64,000 nucleotides of DNA from Rusavskia elegans (GCA_011316305.1 SAUG01000030.1:372001-436000), one strand, 5' to 3'; shown: positions 21,814 to 33,592, counted from the first letter of the stretch. Program-made: numbers and translations. Notes: generated from the sequence alone by a model not told the origin.

Positions 21814-24534
21814 ATGGCATCAAATGTGTTCTCGCGCTTCTTACCTGCAAACTCGGGCAGCCCTTCGATATACGAGACACTGCGCCAACACGACGAGTCC
21901 TCTGACCAGTCGGACATCGAGGAAAGAGCTGCCATGGCTATCGACCACAAGGCTTTGGAAGAACCATTCCACGATTACGAGCTCAATGATGGGGCAGCAC
22001 CAAAGATGAGCGAGAGCAGGGATCCGCGACGTGTCAGTGCTCCGTCATCCTCCAACGCACCCGAGATGGAGTACGCCGACGATGATGTTCCCCGGTCTTT
22101 GCTGATCGAGGACAACGATCACCCTGTATCGCCGTTGCAGGAACAACAACCGAGACCAGCGGCTTCCCCAATACCCGGTCCCGCCAGCAGAGCTACAAAG
22201 GCGAAATGGCGCGCAACGCAAGAACAGCAGCGACTCCATCCCGACCTTCCTGCAATGCATGGCCCGTCGGCTCAGCCAGGTCGCCAGGTACCAGACCTGG
22301 CGATAGCCAGCTCTCGAGAGCGAGCAATGTGGCGCTGGGCCAACGTTGAGGATTTGGACAACTTCTTGAGAGACGTCTACGAGTACTTTCTTGGAAATGG
22401 GATATGGTGTATCCTCCTGAGCAGACTTCTGAATCTTCTTACTCTGGCCTTCGTGGTTGGGTTCAGCACCTTTCTAACCACCTGTATCGACTTTGCAAAA
22501 ATTCGATCAAGTCACACAATGTCAGAGATACTCATACCGAAGTGCACCAAGAATATGTCGAGCACGACGAGCTTGCTCATCTGGCTGTTTGCCTTTTTTT
22601 GGATCGGCAAATTATTCCAATACCTCCTGGACATCCGTCGTCTGCAGCATATGCATAATTTCTACCGATATCTGTTGGAGATCCCTGACAATGATATTCA
22701 GACAGTATCGTGGCAGGAGATTGTGAAGCGGTTGATGGCATTGCGAGACATGAATCCAGCGACCGCTGCCGGCGTCACCGAAACACATCGTCGATTCACA
22801 GGGAGTCAATCGAAGCAACGTATGGACGCTCACGATATAGCAAACCGCCTGATGCGGAGAGACAATTATCTTATAGCCTTGTTCAACAAAGACGTATTGG
22901 ATTTCTCGCTACCCTTGCCGTTCATGAGGAATCGGCAGTTGTTTTCCAAAACTCTGGAGTGGAACTTAAGCTTTTGTATCCTCGACTTTGTCTTCGACGA
23001 CCACGGCCAAGTTCGGCCAATCTTCCTTAAAGATACTCATCGTCGAGCGCTAAGTGATGGCATCCGTTCGCGCTTTCTTTTCGCTGGCTTCATGAACGTC
23101 ATATGTGCACCTTTTATCATCATTTACTTTGTCATGTTGTATTTCTTTCGATATTTCAACGAATATCAGAAGAACCCATCTCAGATCGGCACTCGCCAGT
23201 ATACGCCTTTTGCCGAGTGGAAGTTCCGCCAGTTCAATGAGCTGCTGCACCTCTTCCAACGCAGGGCGAACATGTCCTACCCCTTCGCCTCGAGATATAT
23301 CGATCAATTTCCAAAGGACAAGACTGTCCAAGCATCGCGATTCGTGGCCTTTATTGCCGGGGCGCTGGCTTCTGTCCTTTTTCTGGCTTCGGTCATTGAC
23401 CCTGAGTTGTTCTTAGGCTTCGAAATCACCCACGACCGTACCGTCCTGTTCTACCTTGGCGTCTTCACTACCGTGTGGGCAATTGCGCGAGGTGCTGTAC
23501 CGGAGGAAAACCTGGTCTTCGATCCAGCATTCGCCCTGAAAAATGTGATTGATTACACCTGCTATATGCCCAATGAGTGGCGCGGTCGCCTTCACAGCGA
23601 CGAGGTCAGAGCTGAGTTCGCCCTGCTTTACCGAATGAAAGTCATGGTCTTTCTCGAAGAAATTCTCGGCATCATCTTGACTCCTTTCATCTTGTGGTTC
23701 AGCCTACCCAAAAGCAGCGACCGACTTGTGGACTTCTTCCGCGAATTCACTGTTCATGTCGACGGTCTTGGGTATGTGTGCTCTTTCGCCGTCTTTGACT
23801 TCAAAATAGACCCGAACCGCGAAAATCCCCGAGAGCTTGGCGTGACCCCGGATCTGCGCGATGAATATTACGCGACCAAAGATGGCAAGATGCTTGCTTC
23901 CTACTATGGGTTCATTGACAATTATGTCACCAATCAAAAGCCTGGGGCGCAATTCCTACAGCAGCCGAGTAGAAGACATTTCCACCCACCTCCAACATTC
24001 CCAGGACTGATGTCACCAACCCTTCGGGGAGAAGGTGTTCAGCAAGCTAGCGGGATATTGGAGCGACATGGGAAAGAGCACAGTCGCCAGCACGGTGCAC
24101 ATGCCAACACTGCAAGTCGGTCGAAGCATCGTACACCGAGGTTTGGACCTTCAATTGGCCAATCGTCGCCTATGGCCTCGATCCTTTTAGATCCTCAACA
24201 CCAACCGGTGCCGCCGGGAACAAGATTGTCTTACCGGCCTGGAGCACACTCCCGTCTTCGAGCTTCGCACAGACGGCTCGAAGATCCTGTTGAAGACGAA
24301 GAAGATGCTTTGCTCGAGGACACTAGGCCCGTTGACGAGAATCACGGTGATGAAGCAGCGGATGGGAGTAGACTCGGCGAATCTTGGAGGATGAGCAAAG
24401 CGGCTGCTGTCGATGATGACACTGAAGAGCTTGAGACGAAGGTGACTCGCGATCGAGGACCTGGGGTTCTGGGCCTTGTTTATCAATTTTCTAAGGCGCA
24501 AACAGGAGTGAGAGGCACCGGAGTCACCATCTAG
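21814..24534 (+). CDS. ATG9: Autophagy-related protein 9
   Basis: Atg9 is the multispanning lipid scramblase carried on small Golgi-derived vesicles that seed the autophagosome. The gene is one uninterrupted exon of 906 residues, typical for filamentous fungi. The N-terminal 170 residues are polar. The conserved core starts near RAMWRWANVEDLDNFL, followed by the membrane spans NLLTLAFVVGFSTFLTT and SLLIWLFAFFWIGKLFQYLL. It continues through the signature IPDNDIQTVSWQEIVKRL and later spans around FVAFIAGALASVLFLASV and ILGIILTPFILWFSLP. The C-terminal 250 residues are disordered and acidic, as in homologues. The ATG at 21814 has A at -3 region context better than the GTG before it. It is transcribed away from COG6. 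Confidence 0.97.
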   Translation: MASNVFSRFLPANSGSPSIYETLRQHDESSDQSDIEERAAMAIDHKALEEPFHDYELNDGAAPKMSESRDPRRVSAPSSSNAPEMEYADDDVPRSLLIEDNDHPVSPLQEQQPRPAASPIPGPASRATKAKWRATQEQQRLHPDLPAMHGPSAQPGRQVPDLAIASSRERAMWRWANVEDLDNFLRDVYEYFLGNGIWCILLSRLLNLLTLAFVVGFSTFLTTCIDFAKIRSSHTMSEILIPKCTKNMSSTTSLLIWLFAFFWIGKLFQYLLDIRRLQHMHNFYRYLLEIPDNDIQTVSWQEIVKRLMALRDMNPATAAGVTETHRRFTGSQSKQRMDAHDIANRLMRRDNYLIALFNKDVLDFSLPLPFMRNRQLFSKTLEWNLSFCILDFVFDDHGQVRPIFLKDTHRRALSDGIRSRFLFAGFMNVICAPFIIIYFVMLYFFRYFNEYQKNPSQIGTRQYTPFAEWKFRQFNELLHLFQRRANMSYPFASRYIDQFPKDKTVQASRFVAFIAGALASVLFLASVIDPELFLGFEITHDRTVLFYLGVFTTVWAIARGAVPEENLVFDPAFALKNVIDYTCYMPNEWRGRLHSDEVRAEFALLYRMKVMVFLEEILGIILTPFILWFSLPKSSDRLVDFFREFTVHVDGLGYVCSFAVFDFKIDPNRENPRELGVTPDLRDEYYATKDGKMLASYYGFIDNYVTNQKPGAQFLQQPSRRHFHPPPTFPGLMSPTLRGEGVQQASGILERHGKEHSRQHGAHANTASRSKHRTPRFGPSIGQSSPMASILLDPQHQPVPPGTRLSYRPGAHSRLRASHRRLEDPVEDEEDALLEDTRPVDENHGDEAADGSRLGESWRMSKAAAVDDDTEELETKVTRDRGPGVLGLVYQFSKAQTGVRGTGVTI

Positions 24535-25134
24535 CGGTCTACAAACCGCATTGCATTGCAAATATGATACCCGCATAGCGTTTGAAAGTAACAAGGTGTT
24601 TGAAGGACTGATGGCAGGTCCTGCAGAAGGCTGCTTGTGTACGATTCATTGGAGCGATGTTTGAGATAGTGGAAATATCATGGACACCACCTACAAATAC
24701 AAACTTCCGTTTTGACGTTCATATCGTTTTCTATCTTACGCTTCGCAAACGGAGTTTATTCGGGATCGAACAATCTGTTTGCTGGCAGAGATACCCTCTG
24801 TAGACCAAGGATGATCTGCGGAGAGAGTGAGCTTGGGTTGGATAGCCTACATGAATCCGTCTCAAAGTGATTCGTTTTTCTGTCCCTGGATGTTTGCTTT
24901 GTACTGAAGTAGTAAAAAAGCCGGAGGTGGGACCATATTGTAAGCCCAGAAGCGGCAGGCCGAGGATTAAATCATCATCATCATCATCGTTACTATTTTT
25001 TCCGACGGTAGAGAAATCTTCCCCCCAAACCGCACCCCGCCACATAAAGTATCCAATCCTCCTCATGTAGGGCGCACCAAGCGAACATCTTATCACCATC
25101 GCCGGCGCTGCTCCAGCCCTGACTGGGTCCCTCT
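24535..25134. other. Intergenic between ATG9 and the carrier gene
   Basis: 600 bp with a short ATC run near 24971-24988 and AT-rich patches. It probably holds the ATG9 3' flank and the carrier promoter. No gene or RNA is supported. Confidence 0.4.
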
Positions 25135-26416
25135 ATGCAGGCCTCCGTCCAGCAGACGATGGGAGATCATGTCCCTGTGGCCGTGGAAGAGTACGATTAT
25201 GAAGGTCTTCCACCCAACTTCACCTTGGTCGAGAACATGGCGGCAGGAGCCTTCGCCGGCATCGCCGTAATAAGACCCCCGAGCCTACTTGAGCGAATCC
25301 CAGATTGACACTGCGCCAGGAGCATACACTGATGTACCCGTTTGACCTGCTAAAAGTACGCCTCCGTTGACCGCAAGCCGAGAATTCAGCGCTCAAAGTC
25401 CATAGACACGATTACAAGTCATTAATCCATCACCTGGCGGCCTCTACACCGGCGTATCAAATGCCTTGTCGACGATATCAAAGGCAGAAGGGGTCGGGTC
25501 GCTATGGAGAGGCATATCGAGTGTCGTCCTAGGAGCTGGTACGGCTCATCCATCAGCTCGTTTCCGATACTTCGGACTCTGACGGGAAAGACAGGCCCAG
25601 CGCATGCGGTCTACTTCGCCACCTACGAGGCAGTCAAGCATGCAATGGGAGGCAACAACGGCAACGAGCATCATCCTCTCGCAGCCGGTAAGAACGATTC
25701 TAGAGCATAGGGTAGTGTTGGCTATATGCATGGACTGACTCGTTGCCAGCAACAAGCGGGGCATGTGCAACAATTGCCAGCGACGCCTTGATGAACCCAT
25801 TCGACGGTAGATGGACCCCCTCTCATCGCGGTCGTAGGAGATCGACTGACTTGGACCGTAGTCATCAAACAACGAATGCAAGTACACGGGTCAGTCTATC
25901 GTTCGATAGCGCAATGCACAAAGACAGTCTACAGGAATGAAGGACTGGCTGCTTTCTACGTCTCATATCCGACGACCCTTTGTATGACGGTCCCATTCAC
26001 GGCTCTGCAATTCACCGCCTACGAGTCGTTATCAAAGGTCATCAACCCTGGGAAAGGCTATGATCCAGTCACCCACTGCGTGTCAGGAGCCTTGGCTGGA
26101 GCTTTTGCTGCGGGCCTGACGACGCCCCTCGATGTTATCAAGACCCTGCTCCAAACACGAGGAACAGCTCGGGATGCAGAAATCCGATCAGCAAAGGGGC
26201 TTGTTCGAGCTGCATCAATCATCAAGCGGCAACATGGTTACGCCGGGTTCTTCCGCGGGTTGAGACCCAGGATAATCACGACCATGCCCAGCACAGCCAT
26301 TTGCTGGTAAGCCGACCGCCAAATAAACGTTCCCACATGGTGCGGTGCTAAACAACTTTGTCAGGTCTTCATACGAGATGGCCAAGGCCTATTTCATTCG
26401 GCACCAGGACGATTGA
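25135..26416 (+). CDS. MRS4: Mitoferrin-type mitochondrial carrier (Mrs3/4)
   Basis: Inner-membrane carrier that brings iron into the mitochondrial matrix for heme and iron-sulfur synthesis. Seven exons (25135-25266, 25320-25355, 25406-25538, 25595-25687, 25750-25806, 25862-26306, 26365-26416) give about 315 residues, the usual carrier length. The three carrier repeats each show the signature: PFDLLKTRLQ, PFDVIKQRM and PLDVIKTLLQ, followed by RGLRPR at the end of repeat three. The order GLPPNFTLVENMAAGAFAGIAEH, GISSVVLGAGPAHAVYF and MNPFD is that of the mitoferrin subgroup. The third position and GPAHAVYFATYE favour mitoferrin over SAM or citrate carriers. Every intron falls at a good GT...AG pair and preserves the family alignment. 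Confidence 0.93.
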
Positions 26417-27634
26417 GACCATCCTCTTTCTTCGAGCTGTCCAACATAAAGCCTCGAACATCGGCCGTTCCAGAACGCTGGTCCCAAGGTAGCTTCAGTC
26501 CGGCTTCAGACGCAGAACCTGTCCCGAGGGCCGGCGCTATGAATGACCATACTCGATATGTACATATTCGAGCGACAACCCCTTTGCGAAGGGAGTATCT
26601 ACCCCGATCTCTGGCGGCGAAGGGACCATGAAACAGATGCCACTCCTTAGCAGCAGCGTCGTTGACATATACGTGTAAGATGATAGACACAGCGGCATTG
26701 AATCTGGGTAAGCGCGGAGCGGCATTTGCAGGTAGTTGGAGGAGTTCGAAAGCTGCATGCATGCAGGCTTCTTCAGCTAGCAGGTCTTATCTGTTTGTCT
26801 TGTCTATTCGTGTGTCCTGAGCTTTTTATGTTCTGGCACAGCAAAAACCTCCACGGGGACGGTTGGCAGTCAGTTAACCTCGCTTCCACAGTGCATGTCG
26901 AGAAAAAATCCCGGATGTTATGCCAAGACATGCCAGCCTTCATGTTTACAGTCGTATTCAAAACCCTGAAGTTCCAGGAGGGGTCGGGCTGGGCAACACA
27001 TATCAAATTCTACTACAACCAGGAATTTTAAACCAGGCAAATTATATACTTTAAAGATTCTGAAGAGGCTGTTTTAAAGAGCTAAAAGGACAGATTAAAG
27101 ACTATAATAATTAAGTATTCTAGTAGAGTACTTCGTATTTAATCGTAGAAAATAAATATTTTCTTTTTAGTTTTATATTATTATATACCCCGCTGGGAAA
27201 CCTCTAAAAACGACTACGAGTAGAGAGTCCTCGAATACTCTATAGGTTTTAAATTAAAAAGTCTAGCGATTAGAATAAAAAAATCTAAAGAAGTAGAATT
27301 TTAGTATAGACGAAGGTCTTTAATTTATAGTCTTAATATTATTTATAAGTCTATTATCGGCTATAATACAAGCCTGTTAAGTTCCGGTTCGTGGTAGAAT
27401 TTGATATGTGTTGCCCAGCCCGACCCCTCCTGAAACTCCAGGGTTTTGAATACGACTGTACCTGCCGCGGCGCTTGAAGCGGCTCGGAGGTGAGACGTCA
27501 TTTCGGTTGGGCCCGTATCTACGTCTCCACGCGCTCAGCTGTGGGAAAACCTTAGAGCAAATCCCGGTCTTGGGCGATGTTGAGACCCTCCATCGGGTCG
27601 AGGTACGATGTTAAGGGCCAAACCCTCCGTATCC
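26417..27634. promoter_or_regulatory. Carrier 3' flank, inverted-repeat element and SAP1 upstream region
   Basis: 1.2 kb without a supported gene. The first 530 bp show nothing I recognise. A 510-bp mobile element (26949-27458, listed separately) occupies the middle. Only 176 bp remain between its right end and the SAP1 start codon. Confidence 0.5.
26949..27458. mobile_element. mimp-like non-autonomous DNA element (MITE), RIP-like core
   Basis: A 510-bp element bounded by terminal inverted repeats and TA on both sides (26947-26948 and 27459-27460). Each end begins CAGTCGTATTCAAAACCCTG. The two arms match over about 66 bp with three differences and remain recognisable to about 80 bp. All differences I can align are C/T or G/A transitions. 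The TA duplication and the CAGT ends fit the Tc1/mariner superfamily, as in the mimp elements of other filamentous fungi. The interior, about 27025-27375, is extremely AT-rich, dominated by TpA steps, and has no reading frame. This suggests a deleted copy whose core suffered repeat-induced point mutation. No transposase is present. Confidence 0.85.
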
Positions 27635-30253
27635 ATGCAGAAAACGTACGACGATTGCTACTTAATATGCTCAACAGCCATCTATTTTGAAGGTCAGGTG
27701 TGTGTTCCCGTCCAAGACGTAGTCGGACCGCACTCGTTCGCTGATGGATAACTTCTTTAGAACAATGAAGCAGAAGCTCTCCGTTCGTGGCGCTCCGCTC
27801 TCGATCAAATCTACTACCATAATGCTTACAAAGTACCACCCAACTACCGACCCAAGAGCGAGACAGAGAAGGCGCTACAGGACTCTTTGCGAGATATGGA
27901 GATGCAGTGCAAAGAGAGGGTGGATATATTAGACGCACTGAGACGGAGCAGGGCGGAAGTCAAGGACTCTTCCGAAAACACAACAAGCAATCTCACAAGG
28001 CTTAGTCGGCCTCCGGTACCTCCTAAGAAATCGGACATAAATGCCCCAACAGAAAGCGAGCCGGGTTTCATAGGACAAGGAACAATACCAGCAGTGAATT
28101 ACCCTGACCTCTCAAGGCCAGCGCCGCCAACACTTCCTCCACGGCCCTCTTTGGGTGAGAGCAGACCATCGAGAACCCCGACTGAACGCTCCCAGAGCAG
28201 CTCCTATATTCCACCTGCGAGATCCCCTTTACCATATTCATCACCGCCACCCCCGCCTACACTACCCGTTCCGGCAAAGCGGGTCTCAAGAACTCCTAGT
28301 CCTGATAAGAAGGGCCGGATGCTGACAACTTTACGGAACAAGGATGGGAAAAGACCTTCGAAATCTCCAAGACCATCTGGTGGTGGCTTCATTCGTCCAC
28401 CTGCAGCTTCAAAGGCAGCTGGTCTAGCATGGGACTCTAATCCAAGACTGGCCTCAAATAAACTGGGCCAGAGCTTGGGACCGCAGACCGGGAGCACGAC
28501 AACACTTGATTCAATCCACCGTGACAGCTACAGTGGAGACTCTACGGGGCGGAAAGATTCCACAGGAGCAATAGATGGCATGAGCGGGTCAAGGGTTACG
28601 AGACCTCGCACACCTGATCTGGCCTCCCTACAGGATCCCCCCAGTTTGAATGGCTACTTGTCTCGCAGTGATCAAAGCCAAGGAACACCAAATGATGGCG
28701 GGGTCTTCTCAGATCTATCTAGCCTCGAGTCGTCTCTACCATCAGCACACAGATCCGCTACGAATGTCAAAGCAGAAGCACATACAAGATCAGGGTCTCC
28801 TTCGCGATCGAAGCTCCCTGTTGAACCGCTTTCCTACCGGACCGAGTATCCACCTAGTACCCCTACCACAAGAATGGTGGCGGAATTTTCTGCCCGTGCC
28901 ACAAATTCTGGGGGAAGTGCAGCGCTACCGACTAGGCAGCGGTCGCCTCAAAGGAGGACGCGGCCTCCGGCGCCTGGTCAAATAAACCGCCGTCCCGTTG
29001 CCAATTCCTCTACCCCTAGAACACAGCGGCTTAGTACCGACGAGTCGCTGATTTCCGGTTCATCTGAGAGCACGGACGAAAACAACAGTAGTAAACGCAG
29101 AACGGAGAAAGCAGCGCGCACAGGTGCTCGCAAAGAGCGCAGTAGTCCAAAACCCGACGGTACAGCTCTCAAACGAAAAAGCAAACGCGAAAAGTCCCCT
29201 GAGCAAGAACCTGCGAACGAGTGGGAGGCACGCGTTCTGCGCATCAAGAAGAGCTTGCCTAAGGGGGTGGACGAGAATGCGGCTAAACAGATCTTCAACG
29301 AGATCGTGGTATCCGGAGACGAGGTACATTGGGAAGATGTTGCCGGGTTGGATGTAGCCAAGAAAGCTTTGAAAGAGGCAGTCGTCTACCCATTTCTGCG
29401 GCCGGACCTCTTCTTGGGTCTGCGGGAGCCAGCAAGAGGAATGCTATTGTTTGGACCTCCAGGAACGGGAAAGACAATGCTTGCCCGGGCCGTTGCTACG
29501 GAATCTCGATCGACCTTCTTCGCAATATCCGCCAGCAGTCTTACTTCGAAGTGGCTCGGCGAATCCGAAAAGCTCGTACGAGCTCTCTTTGCACTGGCAA
29601 AAGCTCTTGCTCCGTCAATCATCTTTGTGGACGAGATAGACTCTTTGTTATCGGCGCGCGGAGGTTCTAGCGAACATGAATCGACTCGGCGGATCAAAAC
29701 AGAGTTCCTCATCCAATGGTCGGATCTACAAAAGGCAGCTGCCGGGAAGAAACAGTCGGACAAGGATCGAGAAGAGGGAGATGCCAGCCGAGTTCTAGTC
29801 CTCGCAGCCACAAACATGCCGTGGGCGATTGACGAAGCAGCACGTCGAAGATTTGTCAGGCGGCAATACATTCCATTGCCTGAAAGTCACGTTCGAGAGA
29901 GCCAACTTCGTACGCTACTGAGTCACCAAAAGCATGACCTGAAGCAAGACGATATACAAGTGCTCGTTGAGTTGACGGATGGTACGTGAACCTGCAATTC
30001 CCGTCAGACTCTTGCTAACGATAGTCATATAGGCTACTCTGGTTCTGACATCACGGCGCTGGCCAAAGACGCAGCAATGGGTCCCTTACGGAGTCTCGGC
30101 GAGGCTCTACTGTACATGTCGACGGATGAGATACGACCCATTGGATTCGAAGACTTCGAGGCCAGTCTGATAAACATCAGGCCCAGTGTGAGCAAAGAAG
30201 GTCTGCAAGAATTCGACGATTGGGCGAAGGAGTATGGTGAGCGAGGCGGATGA
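27635..30253 (+). CDS. SAP1: AAA ATPase of the meiotic clade, Sap1-like
   Basis: A hexameric ATPase of the spastin/katanin/fidgetin/Vps4 group. Yeast Sap1 has no settled role. Exons 27635-27697, 27761-29981 and 30033-30253 give about 834 residues. The N-terminal segment ([16 protein letters not shown] then [16 protein letters not shown]) looks like a helical MIT-type hairpin. I chose this start because the splice CAG|AAC rebuilds it. Residues of about 90-460 are a Pro/Ser-rich linker with many PPP and SP motifs. The ATPase domain has [16 protein letters not shown], Walker A GPPGTGKT, Walker [12 protein letters not shown], the [16 protein letters not shown] arginine region and the C-terminal [18 protein letters not shown]. 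The end, [13 protein letters not shown], lacks the Vps4 beta domain. An inverted-repeat element sits just upstream. Confidence 0.9.
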
Positions 30254-30980
30254 CTGGGGTTTCCTCAACGGGGATTGGGCGACTGGGCCAGTTACTGTAT
30301 CCCGTAGTCGCGTAACCAAATTACGCTGCGCTTCCCGTTCTGAACCCCGTGACTTCTCATACACAATCCGCGAAAGTGTGGGTGTTCTTTTAGAGGGTTC
30401 CCCATTTTCATAAGGTGATGGAAGGAAGCTCCCGTACCCAGATGAATAGAGTATAAGTCCTACCAGCTTTATCTCATTGGAATCACGCCTGTAGCAGCCG
30501 TACAATACTTTCGATAATCTATGTCGAGGTACCGACTGTCGTACCTTGTCGTCAAGGATAATCTGCCAAGATTCTGACATTACCCCACCCAGGGTATTCT
30601 TCGGATGTAGACCCCTGCTGCTACCATCATCTGTCATCCAGGTCCAATATGATCTTGCCTAACGTTGTTGCACATGTTGTTTACCCGACCGATAAAGTGA
30701 CCAGTGTGAATCAGGACATCATCCCAGTCGGAGCTGCTTATGAATCATATTGCGCCACTCTTTTGAAGCCGGTACCTTGATCTCGCTTTGACGAGATCAG
30801 GGTCGCTGCTTCACTCCCCAGCTCACGACGCCTCCTCAAACGCGCAAGAGAAGCGCTTCGGAGGTGAAGACCGCTGTTGTTAAACGTATAAAGTCTAGCG
30901 ACAGGCCGGCAAGGAAGGACATCGAGCCGTCGTCAGCAGCAGCAGCAGCAGCAGCTCTTAGCACCCCGCCACTCACCACC
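30254..30980. other. Intergenic / leader of the RBR ligase gene
   Basis: About 730 bp with no supported gene. The last 100 bp before the start contain a short CAG run (about 30935-30955) in what is probably leader sequence. Confidence 0.4.
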
Positions 30981-32700
30981 ATGGACTCTGATGACGATTA
31001 TAACAGCGGCATGTCTAGCCAGGAGGATGGATTCGAGGAGGAGTTGCAGGAGAGCGGTGATGATAGCATGGAAGAAGGCGTGTCTCTATTCAACCTACTT
31101 TCCGGAAATGATGCTGACCATATTGAACCATAGACTTTGAGGATGACGAGCCAGACATGGGCTTTTCCCAGGATAAAGATATCATGAAGCCGAGGAAGAA
31201 AGCCTACGAAGTCGACTATAGAATATACAGACCCGAAGAGATCATAGAACAACAGGACAAGCAGATCGAAGAGGTCTCGGCTATCCTAGGCCAATCATCC
31301 GAGGCCTCGGCCATCCTCTTGCGATATCTTCGCTGGAACAAGGAGCGTCTGATTGAATCATACATGGATAGACCGGAAGCTGTGCTGGAGAAGGCTGGAT
31401 TGGGTCCAGATGGAGGGCGAGCGCCTAGGATCGAGCCTGTTCAAGGCTTCACATGCACAATCTGCTTCGAAGATGAGCCTGGAGCTCAGACTTACGGTAT
31501 GAAATGTGGACACAGGTACTGTGTAGATTGCTACCGACAGTATTTGGCCCAGAAGATTCAGGCTGAAGGTGAGGCTGCGAGGATACAGTGTCCGAAAGAG
31601 GGTTGTAGCCGGATTTTCGACTCCACATCGGTAGACTTACTGGCTACTGCAGATCTCAAGGACAGGTCAGCCTCGCAGCACGCGGACGGTAGTGAACTTG
31701 CTGATAGGGTTATAGATACGAGACCTTGTTGACGCGGACGTACGTTGACGATCTGGACAATCTCAAATGGTGTCCTGCCCCAAATTGTGAATACGCCATA
31801 GAATGTGGCGTCAAGCGACGAGAGTTGTACAAGATTGTGCCCACCGTCACCTGCCACTGCACCCACCGGTTTTGTTTTGGCTGCACCCTGATGGATCACC
31901 AGCCAACGCCCTGTTCTTTGGTGAAGATGTGGATGAAGAAATGCGAGGATGATTCGGAAACGGCGAACTGGATCTCGGCGAACACGAAAGAATGCCCCAA
32001 GTGCGGTTCAACGATCGAAAAGAACGGTGGCTGCAACCATATGACATGTCGGAAGTGCAAACACGAGTTCTGCTGGATATGTATGGGTCTTTGGTCCGAG
32101 CACGGGACCAGCTGGTACAACTGCAACAGATTTGAGGAGAAGTCTGGATTGGATGGCAGAGATCAGCAAGCAAAATCACGGCAGTCTCTTGAACGCTATC
32201 TCCATTACTACAATCGCTATGCAAACCACGAGCAATCGGCCAAGCTCGATAAGGATCTGTATAACAAAACGGAGAAGAAGATGATCAGTCTTCAAACATC
32301 GTCGGGCTTGTCTTGGATTGAGGTCCAATTCCTGCAAACGGCATCACAAGCGTTGCAGCAGTGCAGGCAAACGCTGAAATGGACGTATGCTTTTGCTTAC
32401 TATCTAGCGCGTAACAATTTGACAGAGATCTTCGAAGTCAACCAGAAAGACCTCGAAATGGCAGTCGAAGGGTTGAGCGAAATGTTCGAGAAACAGACGG
32501 CGGAGTTGTCCGGGTTGAAAGTGGATATCATGGATAAGACTGCGTACTGTCTTCAGAGAAGAGTTATACTACTAGAGGACACAGCGGTGAATCTCAAGAA
32601 TGGTGAGCAAATGTCCTGTGGTCTTTGGCCAACTCTATAAGACTGACCATGATCTACCTTAGGCGAATGGAAATTTATAGTAGAAGTGACAGGTCTTTGA
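30981..32700 (+). CDS. RBR E3 ubiquitin ligase, Ariadne-1 type
   Basis: A RING-between-RING ligase that passes ubiquitin through its own cysteine before the substrate. Exons of about 30981-31056, 31134-31665, 31716-32602 and 32663-32700 give about 510 residues. An acidic N-terminus leads to a UBA-like helical part (SEASAILLRYLRWNKERLIE). RING1 has CTICFEDEP...CGHRYCVDCY. The IBR has CHCTHRFCFGC. RING2 has CPKCGSTIEKNGGCNHMTC, with the conserved catalytic Cys within the GGCNHM motif, then CKHEFCWICMG. The C-terminal Ariadne domain starts near SRQSLERYLHYYNRY and carries the inhibitory helices (ARNNLTEIFEVNQKDLE). The first donor is ambiguous: GTGATG gives ES|DFEDDE in frame, whereas the later alternative would need a GC donor. 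The last exon is only 38 nt. Confidence 0.92.
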
Positions 32701-33185
32701 ATATGCGGCCAGCAGTTAGACACATGGAGTCCGCATTTGTAGTTCTACCTGAGCATTTTCTCATGGAGCGAGGCGCGGTGGATGGTAGCAGTGATGGTGC
32801 TGCAATTGGCGTTCAACTAAGCATAGCCTGATTGACATAAAGGGCACTTGGACATGATCTCGCTGTAGTCCCACTGATGCTATGACAGCTCCACTCAGCA
32901 GCGAATCAATGGTTGATCTTACGGGAAAGCGAACTGGCGCATCGATTATATCAAAAGCCAAAGTACGTCTAGGGTAAGGTACGTAGCCATGATTGCAAGC
33001 ACTGAGTATGTGTTGATGTGACAACCAATCGGCTTTGACGGAAATAGCGTTTGTGGCGCAAAGCGGCAGATCCCAAATGTTCAATGTCTTGGCATCAATC
33101 CGACCCTCTAGGCTCTTTGGTGTAAATCAAACGGTAGTCTCGACCCCACTCCGCTCCCTTTCAGCACGACTGAAATCAAAGGTTT
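32701..33185. other. Intergenic, nothing recognised
   Basis: 485 bp between two plus-strand genes. A GGTAAGGTACG word occurs near 32974. Otherwise no motif, repeat or RNA gene was recognised. Confidence 0.4.
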
Positions 33186-33496
33186 ATGCACCCTTTTTCT
33201 ATTCTTACTCTTGCCATCTTTGTTGCCGGATACATTACCGCACGGTGGGATCTTGTCACCCGACTATACGAGCTTGCAATCTTCGCAGTAGATCACGGCG
33301 TTCTTGTGAGTCTGTACTGATGACTGGAGCTGCACCTTGCTGATCTCTCCATTGTCAGACGCGCGCCTTGAAAGGCTTCGCCATTCTCTCCTTTGCTTTC
33401 TTCCTCTTCATCCTGCCATTGGAGCGTCTAGCCGCCTGGGAAAGCACTGCGGCAAGTCTTGGTGGAATAAGTTGCGTGGATTTCGCAGAAGGCTGA
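33186..33496 (+). CDS. Small two-span membrane protein, unknown
   Basis: I do not know a characterised family for this. Exons 33186-33305 and 33359-33496 around a canonical GTGAGT...GTCAG intron give 85 residues. A first hydrophobic span (FSILTLAIFVAGYIT) is followed by a charged, amphipathic loop (ARWDLVTRLYELAIFAVDHG). A second span (GFAILSFAFFLFILPL) and a short polar end (ERLAAWESTA, then a Gly/Ser/Cys tail) complete it. The clean intron exactly between codons and the coherent topology make it a real gene. It ends only 96 bp before the GPI1 start on the same strand, too little for an ordinary terminator plus promoter. A shared transcript or a functional link with GPI1 is therefore possible; the small two-span GPI-GlcNAc transferase subunits PIG-Y/Eri1 and DPM2 are candidates to compare. 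That is inference only. Confidence 0.75.
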
Positions 33497-33592
33497 TTAT
33501 ATATAGCATCCCCGATCCACGGCTGACGGTATCTCGGCAAGAGAGCAACTACGACGCCGAGGCTCCTTTTAATACATGAACAAGATGGTATC

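Noticed and set aside
31057..31133. GC-AG intron in the RBR ligase gene
   Set aside because: A normal GT donor 20 bp earlier gives a continuous acidic sequence, so a GC donor is not needed.
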